NCBI RefSeq assembly: GCF_014648915.1
Contig: NZ_BMSA01000006.1
Coordinates: 186,001-250,000 of the forward strand
From: Streptomyces phaeofaciens
Lineage (GTDB): Bacteria; Actinomycetota; Actinomycetes; Streptomycetales; Streptomycetaceae
Reading direction: 5' to 3'
DNA length: 64,000 nucleotides
How positions within the stretch are numbered: position 1 is the stretch's first letter; the number at the start of each line of letters is the position of its first letter. A program made the translations under genes and the position numbers. This document shows, in pieces, positions 16,018 to 23,908 of this stretch. The notes under the pieces were generated by a model. That model was given only the letters and a program-made list of their open reading frames with translations, did not search any database and was not told the DNA's origin.

Positions 16018-16464
16018 GTGAGCCCCTCGGCCGCGACCGGCGGCTACTCCGGCACCCCTCTCGCCCGAAAGCTCGGCGTCAGGCCCGGACACCGGCTGCG
16101 CCTGCGCCACGCCCCGCCCGGCTGGGACGTACCCGGTCTCCCCGAAGGCGTCGACCTCGCCCCCGGCGGCCCCCGCGACGCCGACGTCACCGTCGCCTTC
16201 TACCGCACCCATGCCGACCTCGCGGCCGAGACGCCCGCCCTGGTCGACGGCCTCGCCGACGACGCCATGCTCTGGATCGCCTGGCCCCGCAAGGCCGCCG
16301 GGCACCTCAGCGACCTCACCGAGAACGGCCTGCGCGACCTCTTCCTCCCCCTCGGCGTCGTCGATGTGAAGGTCGCGGCGCTGGGCGAGGACTGGTCGGG
16401 GCTGAAGTTCGTCCGCCGCAAGGAACGGCGAGGGGAAAATCGCCGTAAAGAGGGCACAAAGTGA
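16018..16464 (+). CDS. DUF3052 family protein
   Basis: This is a 148-aa cytoplasmic protein with the family pattern ARKLGVRPGHRLRLRHAPPGW, DVTVAFYRTHADL, and DAMLWIAWPRKAAGHLSDLTENGLRDLFLPLGVVDVKVAALGEDWSGLKFV. Related actinobacterial proteins are of unknown function. A basic tail (RRKERRGENRRKEG) follows the conserved fold. The GTG at 16018 is the first start that gives a family-length protein; the same frame stays open far upstream but only opposite the dehydrogenase gene. It is read away from the dehydrogenase and is followed 83 bp later by a glycosyltransferase. Confidence 0.85.
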   Translation: MSPSAATGGYSGTPLARKLGVRPGHRLRLRHAPPGWDVPGLPEGVDLAPGGPRDADVTVAFYRTHADLAAETPALVDGLADDAMLWIAWPRKAAGHLSDLTENGLRDLFLPLGVVDVKVAALGEDWSGLKFVRRKERRGENRRKEGTK

Positions 16465-16547
16465 ACCGGCGTCAGAGCAACCCGTCCATGTGAGGCAACA
16501 TCTTGGTGAACGACGGGCGTCGTCGTGGGCCGGATGGAGTGAGGGGT

Positions 16548-17450
16548 GTGAGGGACGTGGTGGAGCCGAGGATCGCCGTTGCCGTGGTGACGATGGGGAA
16601 CCGGCCCGCCGAGGTCGATGCCCTGCTGGAGTCCGTGGCCAAACAGGACCTGGCTCCGGCCCGCATAGTGATCGTCGGCAACGGCTGCCGGCTCCCCGAG
16701 TTCGCCCAGCGCCTCTCCCTGCCCGGCGAGGTCACCACGCTCGACCTCGACGAGAACCTCGGCTGCCCCGGCGGCCGCAACGTCGGCCTCGCCCGCCTGC
16801 GCGAGTTCGGGGACGTCGACGTCGTCGTCGAACTGGACGACGACGGCCTCCTCGTCGACCCCGACGTCCTGCGCCGCGTACGCGATCTGTACGCCGCCGA
16901 CCCCCGCCTCGGCATCGTCGGCTTCCGCATCGCCGACGAGCACGGCGAGACCCAGCGCCGGCACGTGCCCCGGGTCGGCGCCTCCGACCCGATGGAGGGC
17001 GGTTACGTCACCGGATTCCTCGGCGGCGGCCACGCGCTCAGCATGACCATGCTCGCGGAGACCGGCGACTGGCCCGCCGAGTTCTTCTTCGCGCACGAGG
17101 AGACCGATCTGGCCTGGCGTGCCACCGACGCCGGCTGGAAGATCCTCTACGCGCCCGAACTGCTGCTCCAGCACCCCAAGACCTCGCCCGCCCGGCACGC
17201 CATCTACCACCGCGTCACCGCCCGCAACCGCGTCTGGCTGGTCCGGCGCAACCTCCCGCTGCCGCTCATCCCCGTCCACCTCGGTGTGTGGATCGCCGTG
17301 ACCCTGTTGCGCACCCGCTCGCTCGGCGGGCTCAAGGCCTGGTTCGGCGGGTTCGTGGAGGGCGTACGCAAGCCGGCCGGCGGGCGACGGCCCATGCGGT
17401 GGCGGACGGTGTGGCGCCTGACCCGACTCGGCCGACCGCCGGTCATCTGA
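16548..17450 (+). CDS. Family 2 glycosyltransferase
   Basis: This is a 300-aa GT-A type glycosyltransferase. An N-terminal IAVAVVTMGNRPAEVDALLESV strand-helix, NLGCPGGRN and the metal-binding ELDDDG (about residue 92) define the nucleotide-sugar site. FFAHEETDLAWRATDAGWK carries the catalytic acidic residues and the acceptor-side helix. A C-terminal hydrophobic/basic segment (PLPLIPVHLGVWIAVTLL) may attach it to the inner face of the membrane. It resembles rhamnosyl- and other cell-wall glycosyltransferases. GTG at 16548 is preceded by GGAG at 8 nt; a TTG at 16503 in the same frame is possible. The donor and acceptor are unknown. Confidence 0.88.
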   Translation: MRDVVEPRIAVAVVTMGNRPAEVDALLESVAKQDLAPARIVIVGNGCRLPEFAQRLSLPGEVTTLDLDENLGCPGGRNVGLARLREFGDVDVVVELDDDGLLVDPDVLRRVRDLYAADPRLGIVGFRIADEHGETQRRHVPRVGASDPMEGGYVTGFLGGGHALSMTMLAETGDWPAEFFFAHEETDLAWRATDAGWKILYAPELLLQHPKTSPARHAIYHRVTARNRVWLVRRNLPLPLIPVHLGVWIAVTLLRTRSLGGLKAWFGGFVEGVRKPAGGRRPMRWRTVWRLTRLGRPPVI

Positions 17451-17565
17451 CCTCGCGGGCACTGCCGGTCGTCCGGGCTCGCGGGTGCTTCGGCCGCCTG
17501 AGACCGCAAGTGCCTTCGGTCGTCCGGCCTCGCGGGCGCCATGTCGTCCGAGTCGCCGAGCGCAC
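17441..17565. repeat. Degenerate ~26-bp tandem repeat at the end of the glycosyltransferase gene
   Basis: Five imperfect units of 23-26 bp begin at 17441, 17467, 17492, 17518 and 17543. Each starts GGTC(G/A)TC or a variant and contains a CTCGCGGG-like core. The first unit includes the glycosyltransferase stop codon, and the rest is noncoding. Confidence 0.5.
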
Positions 17566-17973
17566 GGGCGTCCGGGCCCGCAGGCCCTCGGTGAACAGCG
17601 CGCGAGCCCCGGTCGCTCACCTCCGACGACCGGGGCCCGAACGCGCCTCCGGACCTGGCCGCGGCGGCGACACTCCCCCGAGCAACGCGTCGACACGCGC
17701 GCACCGTCGGGCCAAAATCCGATGGTGTGATCACATCAGATCGCGCCAACGGATCGCTAACATATGGCCAACGGTTCCCCGTGTCCTCGCTGGTCACCTG
17801 GCCTGAAGTCATCGGGTGAACCCGGGCGACGGCCGCAACGGCAGTCGATCCCGGCCGGAACCGTCAAGGACAGGATGGCGGAAAACCGTGGTGCCGGGGG
17901 CGAAATCACGCCGGTTTCAGGGTGCCCGCTGGGCGGCGAGCCCCGGACGGGCGCGCGGAAGGCGACGGACGGC
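17566..17973. other. Intergenic region upstream of the AfsR-like gene
   Basis: About 400 bp without a gene that I trust. The frame of the downstream regulator is open from an ATG at 17764, but this part reads like noncoding sequence and lacks a ribosome-binding site. A TAACAT at 17757-17762 could be a -10 element; no good -35 is seen. Confidence 0.4.
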
Positions 17974-20900
17974 GTGATGCGGCAGCGGCACTGCGAGCTG
18001 CGGTTCGGACTGCTGGGACCACCGGTCCTGTACATGCCGGGCGCGCCGGTCCCCGAGAGCCCCGGCGCCGCGTCCGCCACCGCGTGGACCGCCGACCCCG
18101 GCGCCGACCTCCCGTACGAGACCATCCGCAGCCCCAAGGCGCGCGTCCTCCTCGCCGTCCTCCTCCTCGACGCGGGCCGCGTCGTCCCGGTCGAGACGCT
18201 CAAGGAGGCGCTGTGGGACGGCGCACCGCCTGCCTCCGCCCACGCCTCGCTGCACAACCACGTGGCCCGCCTGCGCCGCCTCCTCGACGACCCCGAGCGA
18301 CTGCGGGCCGTCCCGCCCGGCTATCAACTCCGGGTCGGGCAGGGTGAACTGGACGTCCATGTCTTCGACCGGCACATCGCCGCGGCACGCGGGGCGTACG
18401 CCGCCCGCAACTGGGAACGCGTCGTGCGCGAGTGCGCGGCGGCCCTCGCCCTCTGGCGCGGCACCCCGCTCAGCGGCCTCCCCGCCGAACTGGGTGGCTA
18501 CGCCTTCGTCCCCCGGCTGTGCGAGGCCCGGCTGCTCCTGCTCGAATGGCGCTACGACGCCGAACTGGCTCTCGGCGGCAGTCGGCCGGCCCGGGTCGTC
18601 CCGGAGCTGACGGCCCTCGCCGCCGCGCATCCGCTGCGCGAGGCGTACCACCGCCAGCTGATGCTCGCCCTGCACCGCACCGGCCGCCAGGCCGAGGCCC
18701 TCGCCGTCCACCGCGATCTACGCACCCGACTCGTCGAGGACCTCGGCATAGAACCGGGCCCGGCGGTCCGCGAGGCCCATGCGGAGGTGCTGCGGGGGTG
18801 GGGAGCGGGGGAGGGGACCTCGCCCGCGGAGGCTGCCGAGGAGAGCGGCAACCGGGACACCCCGACCACCCCACAGATCCCGGAGACCCCAGAGGCCGGC
18901 GCGGCCCCAGAGACCAAAGCGGCCCCAGGAGCCCCGACCATCCCGACCGCCCCAACCCCTCCACCCACCGACCCCACCACCCCCCACCCCGCCCAACTCC
19001 CCCCTCCCCCCGCCCACTTCATCGGCCGCGACGACACCCTCCACCTGCTGGAGCGCGGCCTCGCCGAGTCCGTCGGCACCCCTGTCGCCGTCATCAGCGG
19101 CATGGCCGGCGTCGGCAAGACCGCGCTGGCGCTGCATCTCGCCCATGCTCTGAAGGAACGTTTCACCAGCGGTCAGCTCTACCTCAACCTGCACGGCGCC
19201 ACCCCCGGCATGACCCCCCTCCCCGTGGGCCAGGCGCTCGCCGCCCTCCTGCGCGACCTCGGTATCGAGCCCCGCCGCATCCCCGAACACCCGGACGCCG
19301 CAGCCGCGTTGCTGCGCACCCGGCTCGCCCCGACCCGCACCCTCCTCGTCCTGGACGACGCCGCGACCGCCGCCCAGATCCGACCGCTGCTGCCGGCCGG
19401 TCCGCACTGCGCGGTGATCGTCACCAGCCGTTCCCCGCTCACCGCCCTCGACGGTGCCCACCGCTTCCCGCTGGCCCCCTTGTCCGGCGAGGCGAGCGCG
19501 GAACTGCTGAGGGCGGCCTCCGGACGCGGCACGGCGACGGCCACGAGCACCGGCGCCGGCGCCGGCTCAGGCACCCGCGCCGGCACAGGCGCCGACGCCG
19601 GCTCAGGCACCGGCGCCGGCTCAGGCACCGGCACCGGCGAACCCGACACATCCGACCCCCTCGCCCGTCTGGACGCCACCCACCCCCTCATCGCCCTCAC
19701 CGGCCGCCTCCCCCTCGCCCTGCGGATCGTCGCCGCCCGGCTCGCCGCGCGCCGCGCCCTCACCCCGGACGCGCTCGCCCGTCAACTCGCCGCCACCGAG
19801 GGCCGGTTGTACCACCTGGAGTACGACGACCTGAGCGTCCGCCGGTCCCTCGCCGTCGCCCACGACGCGCTCGCCGCCTCCGCGCACCAGGCCGACCGGG
19901 ACGCGGCCCTCGCGCTGCGCCGCATCGGCGCGCTCGACCTGCCCGTGTACGGCGCACCCCTGCTGGCCCGGCTCACCGGCACCGACGAGCGGCGGGCCGA
20001 GGCCGCCCTCGACCGGCTCGTCGACGTGGCCCTCCTCGACGAGCCGGCGTACGGCCGCTACGCACCCCACGACCTCGTCCGGGACTTCGCCCGCGAACTC
20101 GTGGGGACGTCCGACGCCGGCGCCGCCGTCGAAACGGCCCTCCACTGGTACGCCGCCAAGGCCGAACACGCCCTCACCGCCATCGTCGCACCGGGCCTCG
20201 ACCGGGACGACCGCCGTGGTCCGACCGCCACCCAGCCCGCCGCCCACGCCGAGCACGTCCGGGCCGTACGGCCCTTCGCCGGGCCCGAGGAGGCCTTCGC
20301 CTGGGGTGACACGGAACTGGAGAACATCGTCGCCCTGGTGGAGAGCCGCGCGGACGCCATCGGGGACGCGGCCCTCGTCTCCACCCTGCTGCGCCTGCTC
20401 TTCCCCTACCTCCAGCGCGCCGGCCGGGTGGCCGAGATGGAGACGCTCGGGCGGACCGCGCTGCGCACGGCTCGCCGCCTCGGTGACGACGCGGCCGAGG
20501 CGTACGCGCTCGGCGACCTCGGCGGCCTGCACTTCCTGACCGGCCGCCAGAAGGACGCGCTCGCCCTCAACGGCCGGGCCCTGGTCATCTGGCGGCGGCT
20601 CGACCGGCCCTCCTGGATCCGCCGCTGCCTCAACAACCGGGGGCTGCTGCTGGAGAGCCTCGGCCGCCACGAGGAGTCCGGCGCCGCCCTGCGCCGGAGC
20701 CTGGAGTACTCCCGCCGGCTGAACGACCCCTACGGCGAGGCCATCACCCGCAGCCATCTCGGCAACCTCTACGAGCACACCGACCCGCGCGCCGCCATCG
20801 AGCAGCACCGGCGCTCGCTGGCGATCGGGGACGAGATCGGCGCCGTCATCGTGCGGCACTCGGCGCACTGCAACATCGGCTACGCCCATCTCACCCTGGG

Positions 20901-21270
20901 CGAACCGGCCGCGGCCCTGCCGCACTTCGAGGAGAGCCTGCGCATCCTCGGCGGGCACGGCGACTGGCACGGGGAGTCCCAGACCCGGCTCGGTGCCGTC
21001 CGTGCGCTGCGGCTGCTGGGCCGTACCGAACGCGCGCTGGGGGAGTGCGCCGAACTCCTGCGCCGCGCCGAGACCCGCGCCGACCGCTACACCGACGGTC
21101 TGGCCCGCCACCAGTACGGTCTGCTGCTCCATGAGCGGGGGCGGGCCGAGGAGGCGTACGACGAGTGGCGCCGCGCCCTCACCGCACTGGACGGCACGGA
21201 CGAGACGGCGACCGTCCGGGAGCTGAGGGGGCTTCTCGCGGCCGGGGGCGCCGCGCCCGCCGAGATCTGA
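17974..21270 (+). CDS. AfsR/SARP-type transcriptional regulator with NB-ARC ATPase and TPR domains
   Basis: This is a 1098-aa cytoplasmic regulator from GTG 17974 (ATG 17977 also possible). Residues about 10-110 form an OmpR-like winged helix (LRFGLLGPP; RSPKARVLLAVLLLDAGRVVPVETLKEALW). Residues about 115-260 are the bacterial transcriptional activation domain (RHIAAARGAYAARNWERVV, then REAYHRQLMLALHRTGRQAEAL). A Pro/Thr-rich linker leads to an NB-ARC NTPase with Walker A GMAGVGKT (376-383) and Walker B LLVLDDA. A low-complexity Gly/Thr/Ala insert (about 525-555) interrupts the NTPase. TPR-like helices fill about 800-1080. The build matches AfsR, a phospho-sensing activator of secondary metabolism; it lacks a neighbouring afsS or biosynthetic cluster here. 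It converges on the polymerase gene. Confidence 0.92.
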   Translation: MMRQRHCELRFGLLGPPVLYMPGAPVPESPGAASATAWTADPGADLPYETIRSPKARVLLAVLLLDAGRVVPVETLKEALWDGAPPASAHASLHNHVARLRRLLDDPERLRAVPPGYQLRVGQGELDVHVFDRHIAAARGAYAARNWERVVRECAAALALWRGTPLSGLPAELGGYAFVPRLCEARLLLLEWRYDAELALGGSRPARVVPELTALAAAHPLREAYHRQLMLALHRTGRQAEALAVHRDLRTRLVEDLGIEPGPAVREAHAEVLRGWGAGEGTSPAEAAEESGNRDTPTTPQIPETPEAGAAPETKAAPGAPTIPTAPTPPPTDPTTPHPAQLPPPPAHFIGRDDTLHLLERGLAESVGTPVAVISGMAGVGKTALALHLAHALKERFTSGQLYLNLHGATPGMTPLPVGQALAALLRDLGIEPRRIPEHPDAAAALLRTRLAPTRTLLVLDDAATAAQIRPLLPAGPHCAVIVTSRSPLTALDGAHRFPLAPLSGEASAELLRAASGRGTATATSTGAGAGSGTRAGTGADAGSGTGAGSGTGTGEPDTSDPLARLDATHPLIALTGRLPLALRIVAARLAARRALTPDALARQLAATEGRLYHLEYDDLSVRRSLAVAHDALAASAHQADRDAALALRRIGALDLPVYGAPLLARLTGTDERRAEAALDRLVDVALLDEPAYGRYAPHDLVRDFARELVGTSDAGAAVETALHWYAAKAEHALTAIVAPGLDRDDRRGPTATQPAAHAEHVRAVRPFAGPEEAFAWGDTELENIVALVESRADAIGDAALVSTLLRLLFPYLQRAGRVAEMETLGRTALRTARRLGDDAAEAYALGDLGGLHFLTGRQKDALALNGRALVIWRRLDRPSWIRRCLNNRGLLLESLGRHEESGAALRRSLEYSRRLNDPYGEAITRSHLGNLYEHTDPRAAIEQHRRSLAIGDEIGAVIVRHSAHCNIGYAHLTLGEPAAALPHFEESLRILGGHGDWHGESQTRLGAVRALRLLGRTERALGECAELLRRAETRADRYTDGLARHQYGLLLHERGRAEEAYDEWRRALTALDGTDETATVRELRGLLAAGGAAPAEI
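19549..19640 (+). repeat. Low-complexity GC-rich repeat inside the AfsR-like gene
   Basis: Repeated six-base words GGCGCC, GGCTCAGGCACC and variants encode an AGSGTGAG-type stretch inserted between NB-ARC strands. Length is a multiple of three throughout, so the frame is kept. Other AfsR proteins I recall lack this insert. Confidence 0.6.
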
Positions 21271-21300
21271 TCGCCGGACCGCACCGGACGTCCGTGCCGC

Positions 21301-23004
21301 TCACTTCGCGTCGGCATAGCACTCCACCACCGCCGTCGTGAACGGGAACCGCACCGGCGTCTCACCGAACGTCAGCCGGGCGGCCAGGTCGCCCGCCGCC
21401 CGGATCGCGGCGACGACCGTCTCGGCCTCCTCCTCGGGGCAGTGCACGATCACCTCGTCGTGCTGGAAGAAGACCAGTTCGGCCGCCAGGTCCGCGCAGG
21501 TGCGGCGCAGCGCGGCGAGCAGCAGCAGGGTCCAGTCGGCGGCGCTGCCCTGGACGACGAAGTTGCGTGCGAAGCGGCCCCGCGCGCGGGCGTTGGTCGA
21601 GGCGTGGCCAGGCACCCACTCCTGGCCCGGCCCGTCGGTGTCGTCCTCGGCGGTGACCGGGATGCCGGCCTCCTCCGTGCCGTCGTCGCCGGTGCGGGCG
21701 GCCGGCGGGCAGGTCCGCCCGAGCCAGGTGCGCACCAGCCGTCCCTCCTCGCCGGCCCGGGCCGCGTCGTCGACGTAGGCCACCGCGCGCGGGAAGCGGC
21801 GGCGCAGCGCGGCGAGGTTCTTCAGGCCGTCGCCGGAGGTCTGGCCGTAGACCGCGCCGAGGACGGCGAGCTTGGCCTGGGCGCGGTCGCCGGAGAAGGC
21901 GCGGTCGGAGACGGACTGGTAGAGGTCGGTCTCCCGGCCCGCCACCTCCATCAGGCCGGGGTCGCGGGAGATCGCCGCGAGGACGCGCGGCTCCATCTGG
22001 TCGGCGTCGGCGACCACCAGCCGCCAGCCGGGGTCGGCGACCACGGCCCGCCGGATCACCTTGGGGATCTGGAGGGCGCCCCCGCCGTTGGTCACCCAGC
22101 GGCCGGTGACCGTGCCGTGCGCGAGGAACTCGGGCCGGAACCGTCCGTCCCGCACCCAGTCCTGGAGCCAGGACCATCCGTGCGCCACCCAGATCCGGTA
22201 CAGCTTCTTGTACTCGATCAGCGGCTTCACGGCCGGATGGTCGAGGGACTCGATCTCCCAGCGCCGGGTCGATCTGATCCGGATCCCGGCCTGGGCGAAG
22301 GCCTTGATCACATCGGCGGGCAGATCGGGGCGGACCCGGCGGCCGAAGGCGGCGGACACCTCGTCGGCCAGCTCGGCCAGCCGCCGGGGCTCGCCACCGC
22401 CCGCGTACCGCTCGCCGAGCAGGTCGTGCAGCACCGCGCGGTGGACGTCCGCGCTCCAGGGGAGCCCGGCACGGTTCAGCTCGGCGGCCACCAGCATCCC
22501 CGCCGACTCGGCCGCCGTCAGCAGCCGCATCCGGTCCGGGTGCTCGGCCCGGTCGTGGCGGCGCTGCTGCTCGGCGTACACCTCGACGAGATCGGCCAGC
22601 GGCATCGGGGCGGACCGCACGGACTGCGGTTCGAACAGCGGGGACTGGGCGCCGGGCTCGGCGGAGCGCTGCGGCGGATCGGGCGGTACGGGGCCGCCGC
22701 GCAGCCGGGCCAGGGCCGCGGCCGCGGAGCGGGGTTCCCCGTACCGCCCTTCGTGACCCAGGAGGAGGGTCTCGGCGTCCTCGACGTCGTAGCACCGCTC
22801 GACTCGCACCCCCGTGGCGAGCAGACGCGGATACACCTCGGCCGTGGAACGCCAGACCCAGCGGGTGACATCGGGCCGCTCGCGCACGGCCCGGGTCAGA
22901 TCGGCCTCCCGCAGCACCGGACCGGCGGGCAGCCCGTCCGGACCGAGGACGGCCAGTTCGACGCCGTCGTCCTCGGCCGGAGCGAGTGCCCACCGGTCGG
23001 CCAT
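21301..23004 (-). CDS. Stand-alone family A DNA polymerase (PolA-like, degenerate exonuclease region)
   Basis: This 567-aa protein has the polymerase palm and fingers of DNA polymerase I. Motif A is DADQMEPR (about residue 333), motif B runs from Arg through Lys to YG in RAQAKLAVLGAVYGQTSG (about 373-390), and motif C is HDE in FFQHDEVIVHC (about 515). The N-terminal 170 residues occupy the place of the 3'-5' exonuclease, but I see no DxE metal-binding motif, and there is no 5' nuclease domain. The residue that is Phe762 in E. coli Pol I is Leu here. Streptomyces carries this gene in addition to the full polA. It could serve gap filling or translesion synthesis; that role is inference. It stands alone between a convergent regulator and a ClpN gene in the same direction. 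Confidence 0.88.
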   Translation of the reverse strand: MADRWALAPAEDDGVELAVLGPDGLPAGPVLREADLTRAVRERPDVTRWVWRSTAEVYPRLLATGVRVERCYDVEDAETLLLGHEGRYGEPRSAAAALARLRGGPVPPDPPQRSAEPGAQSPLFEPQSVRSAPMPLADLVEVYAEQQRRHDRAEHPDRMRLLTAAESAGMLVAAELNRAGLPWSADVHRAVLHDLLGERYAGGGEPRRLAELADEVSAAFGRRVRPDLPADVIKAFAQAGIRIRSTRRWEIESLDHPAVKPLIEYKKLYRIWVAHGWSWLQDWVRDGRFRPEFLAHGTVTGRWVTNGGGALQIPKVIRRAVVADPGWRLVVADADQMEPRVLAAISRDPGLMEVAGRETDLYQSVSDRAFSGDRAQAKLAVLGAVYGQTSGDGLKNLAALRRRFPRAVAYVDDAARAGEEGRLVRTWLGRTCPPAARTGDDGTEEAGIPVTAEDDTDGPGQEWVPGHASTNARARGRFARNFVVQGSAADWTLLLLAALRRTCADLAAELVFFQHDEVIVHCPEEEAETVVAAIRAAGDLAARLTFGETPVRFPFTTAVVECYADAK

Positions 23005-23074
23005 GCTGCGAGTCTGACAGGGGGGTCTGACAACGGCCCCCGGCCGCGGCCGCGCGGCTCGGCGTCGGCCGCTC

Positions 23075-23809
23075 TCAGCCGTTGTCCGGCCGCGCCGCCG
23101 CGATCTTCGCCAGCGTGTGCGCGAGGTACCGCTCGGTGCCGGCCTTGTCGACGCCGAGGCCGCTGAGGACGCCCTCGCCGTTCTCGAACTCCAGCAGGGC
23201 CAGCAGGAGGTGTTCGGTGCCGACGTAGTTGTGGCCGAGGCGCAGCGCCTCCCGGAAGGTCAGCTCCAGGACCTTCTTGGCGTCCGAGCCGTACGGGACC
23301 AGCTCGGGCACCTCGTCGGAGGCCGGCGGCAGCGCGGCGGTCGCGGCCGCGCGGACCGCGTCCAGGGTGACGCCCTGCTCGACGAAGGCCTTCGCCGCGA
23401 GGCCCTCGGGCTCGGCGAGCAGCCCGAGCACCAGGTGCGCCGGCAGGCCCTCGGTGTTGCCGGCGGCCTTGGACTCGCTGTGCGCGACCATGACCGCGTT
23501 CCGCGCGCGCGGGGTGTAGCGGCTGAAGCCCTGGTCGGCGTCCAGGTCGACGGATTCCTTGGGCACGAACCGCTTCTGCGCGGCCTGCCGGGTGACGCCC
23601 ATGCTGCGTCCGATGTCGGTCCAGGACGCCCCGGACCGCCGGGCCTGGTCGACGAAGTGCCCGATCAGGTGGTCGGACACCTCACCGAGGTGCTCCGCGG
23701 CGATCACGGCGTCCTGAAGCTGGTCGAGCGGCGCCTCGTGCACGTTCTTGATGGCCGCGATGAGGTCGTCGAGACGGATGGATGCGGTGGGTTCCGGGCG
23801 CTGGGTCAT
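23075..23809 (-). CDS. Clp N-terminal (ClpN) domain protein with N-terminal HTH
   Basis: This is a 244-aa protein. Residues about 20-85 contain a helix-turn-helix (GASWTDIGRSMGVTRQAAQKRF). The C-terminal 150 residues hold a double Clp N repeat like that of ClpA/ClpC (YTPRARNAVMVAHSESKAAGN, then ELTFREALRLGHNYVGTEHLLLALLE), without an AAA+ module. It is therefore a DNA-binding protein with an adaptor-like protein-interaction domain, perhaps linked to Clp substrates or to its own turnover. The ATG lies 6 nt after a TACGGT -10 element, so the mRNA is probably leaderless. Two palindromes in the divergent promoter are likely its binding sites. Confidence 0.9.
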   Translation of the reverse strand: MTQRPEPTASIRLDDLIAAIKNVHEAPLDQLQDAVIAAEHLGEVSDHLIGHFVDQARRSGASWTDIGRSMGVTRQAAQKRFVPKESVDLDADQGFSRYTPRARNAVMVAHSESKAAGNTEGLPAHLVLGLLAEPEGLAAKAFVEQGVTLDAVRAAATAALPPASDEVPELVPYGSDAKKVLELTFREALRLGHNYVGTEHLLLALLEFENGEGVLSGLGVDKAGTERYLAHTLAKIAAARPDNG

Positions 23810-23810
23810 G

Positions 23811-23857
23811 TGTCAACCGTAGGTTGACACCCCGCCACTGTCAACCTTGGGTTGTCA
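23811..23857. promoter_or_regulatory. Twin 19-bp palindromic operators with overlapping divergent promoters
   Basis: TGTCAACCGTAGGTTGACA (23811-23829) is a perfect palindrome, and TGTCAACCTTGGGTTGTCA (23839-23857) is a near copy, with centres 28 bp apart. On the minus strand, TTGACA (23844-23839), a 17-bp spacer and TACGGT (23821-23816) end 6 nt before the ClpN-gene ATG. On the plus strand, TTGACA (23824-23829), 17 bp and TTGGGT (23847-23852) face the DUF2786 gene. Each operator covers one promoter element of each gene, so one repressor could shut both. Confidence 0.75.
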
Positions 23858-23908
23858 GTGGAGGGTGCGACGGAACAGGTGCCCACGCGCGCGTGGCACC
23901 ATCGACCG

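Noticed and set aside
17764..17973. Upstream extension of the AfsR-like protein to ATG 17764
   Set aside because: No ribosome-binding site and no family similarity before the GTG/ATG at 17974-17977.
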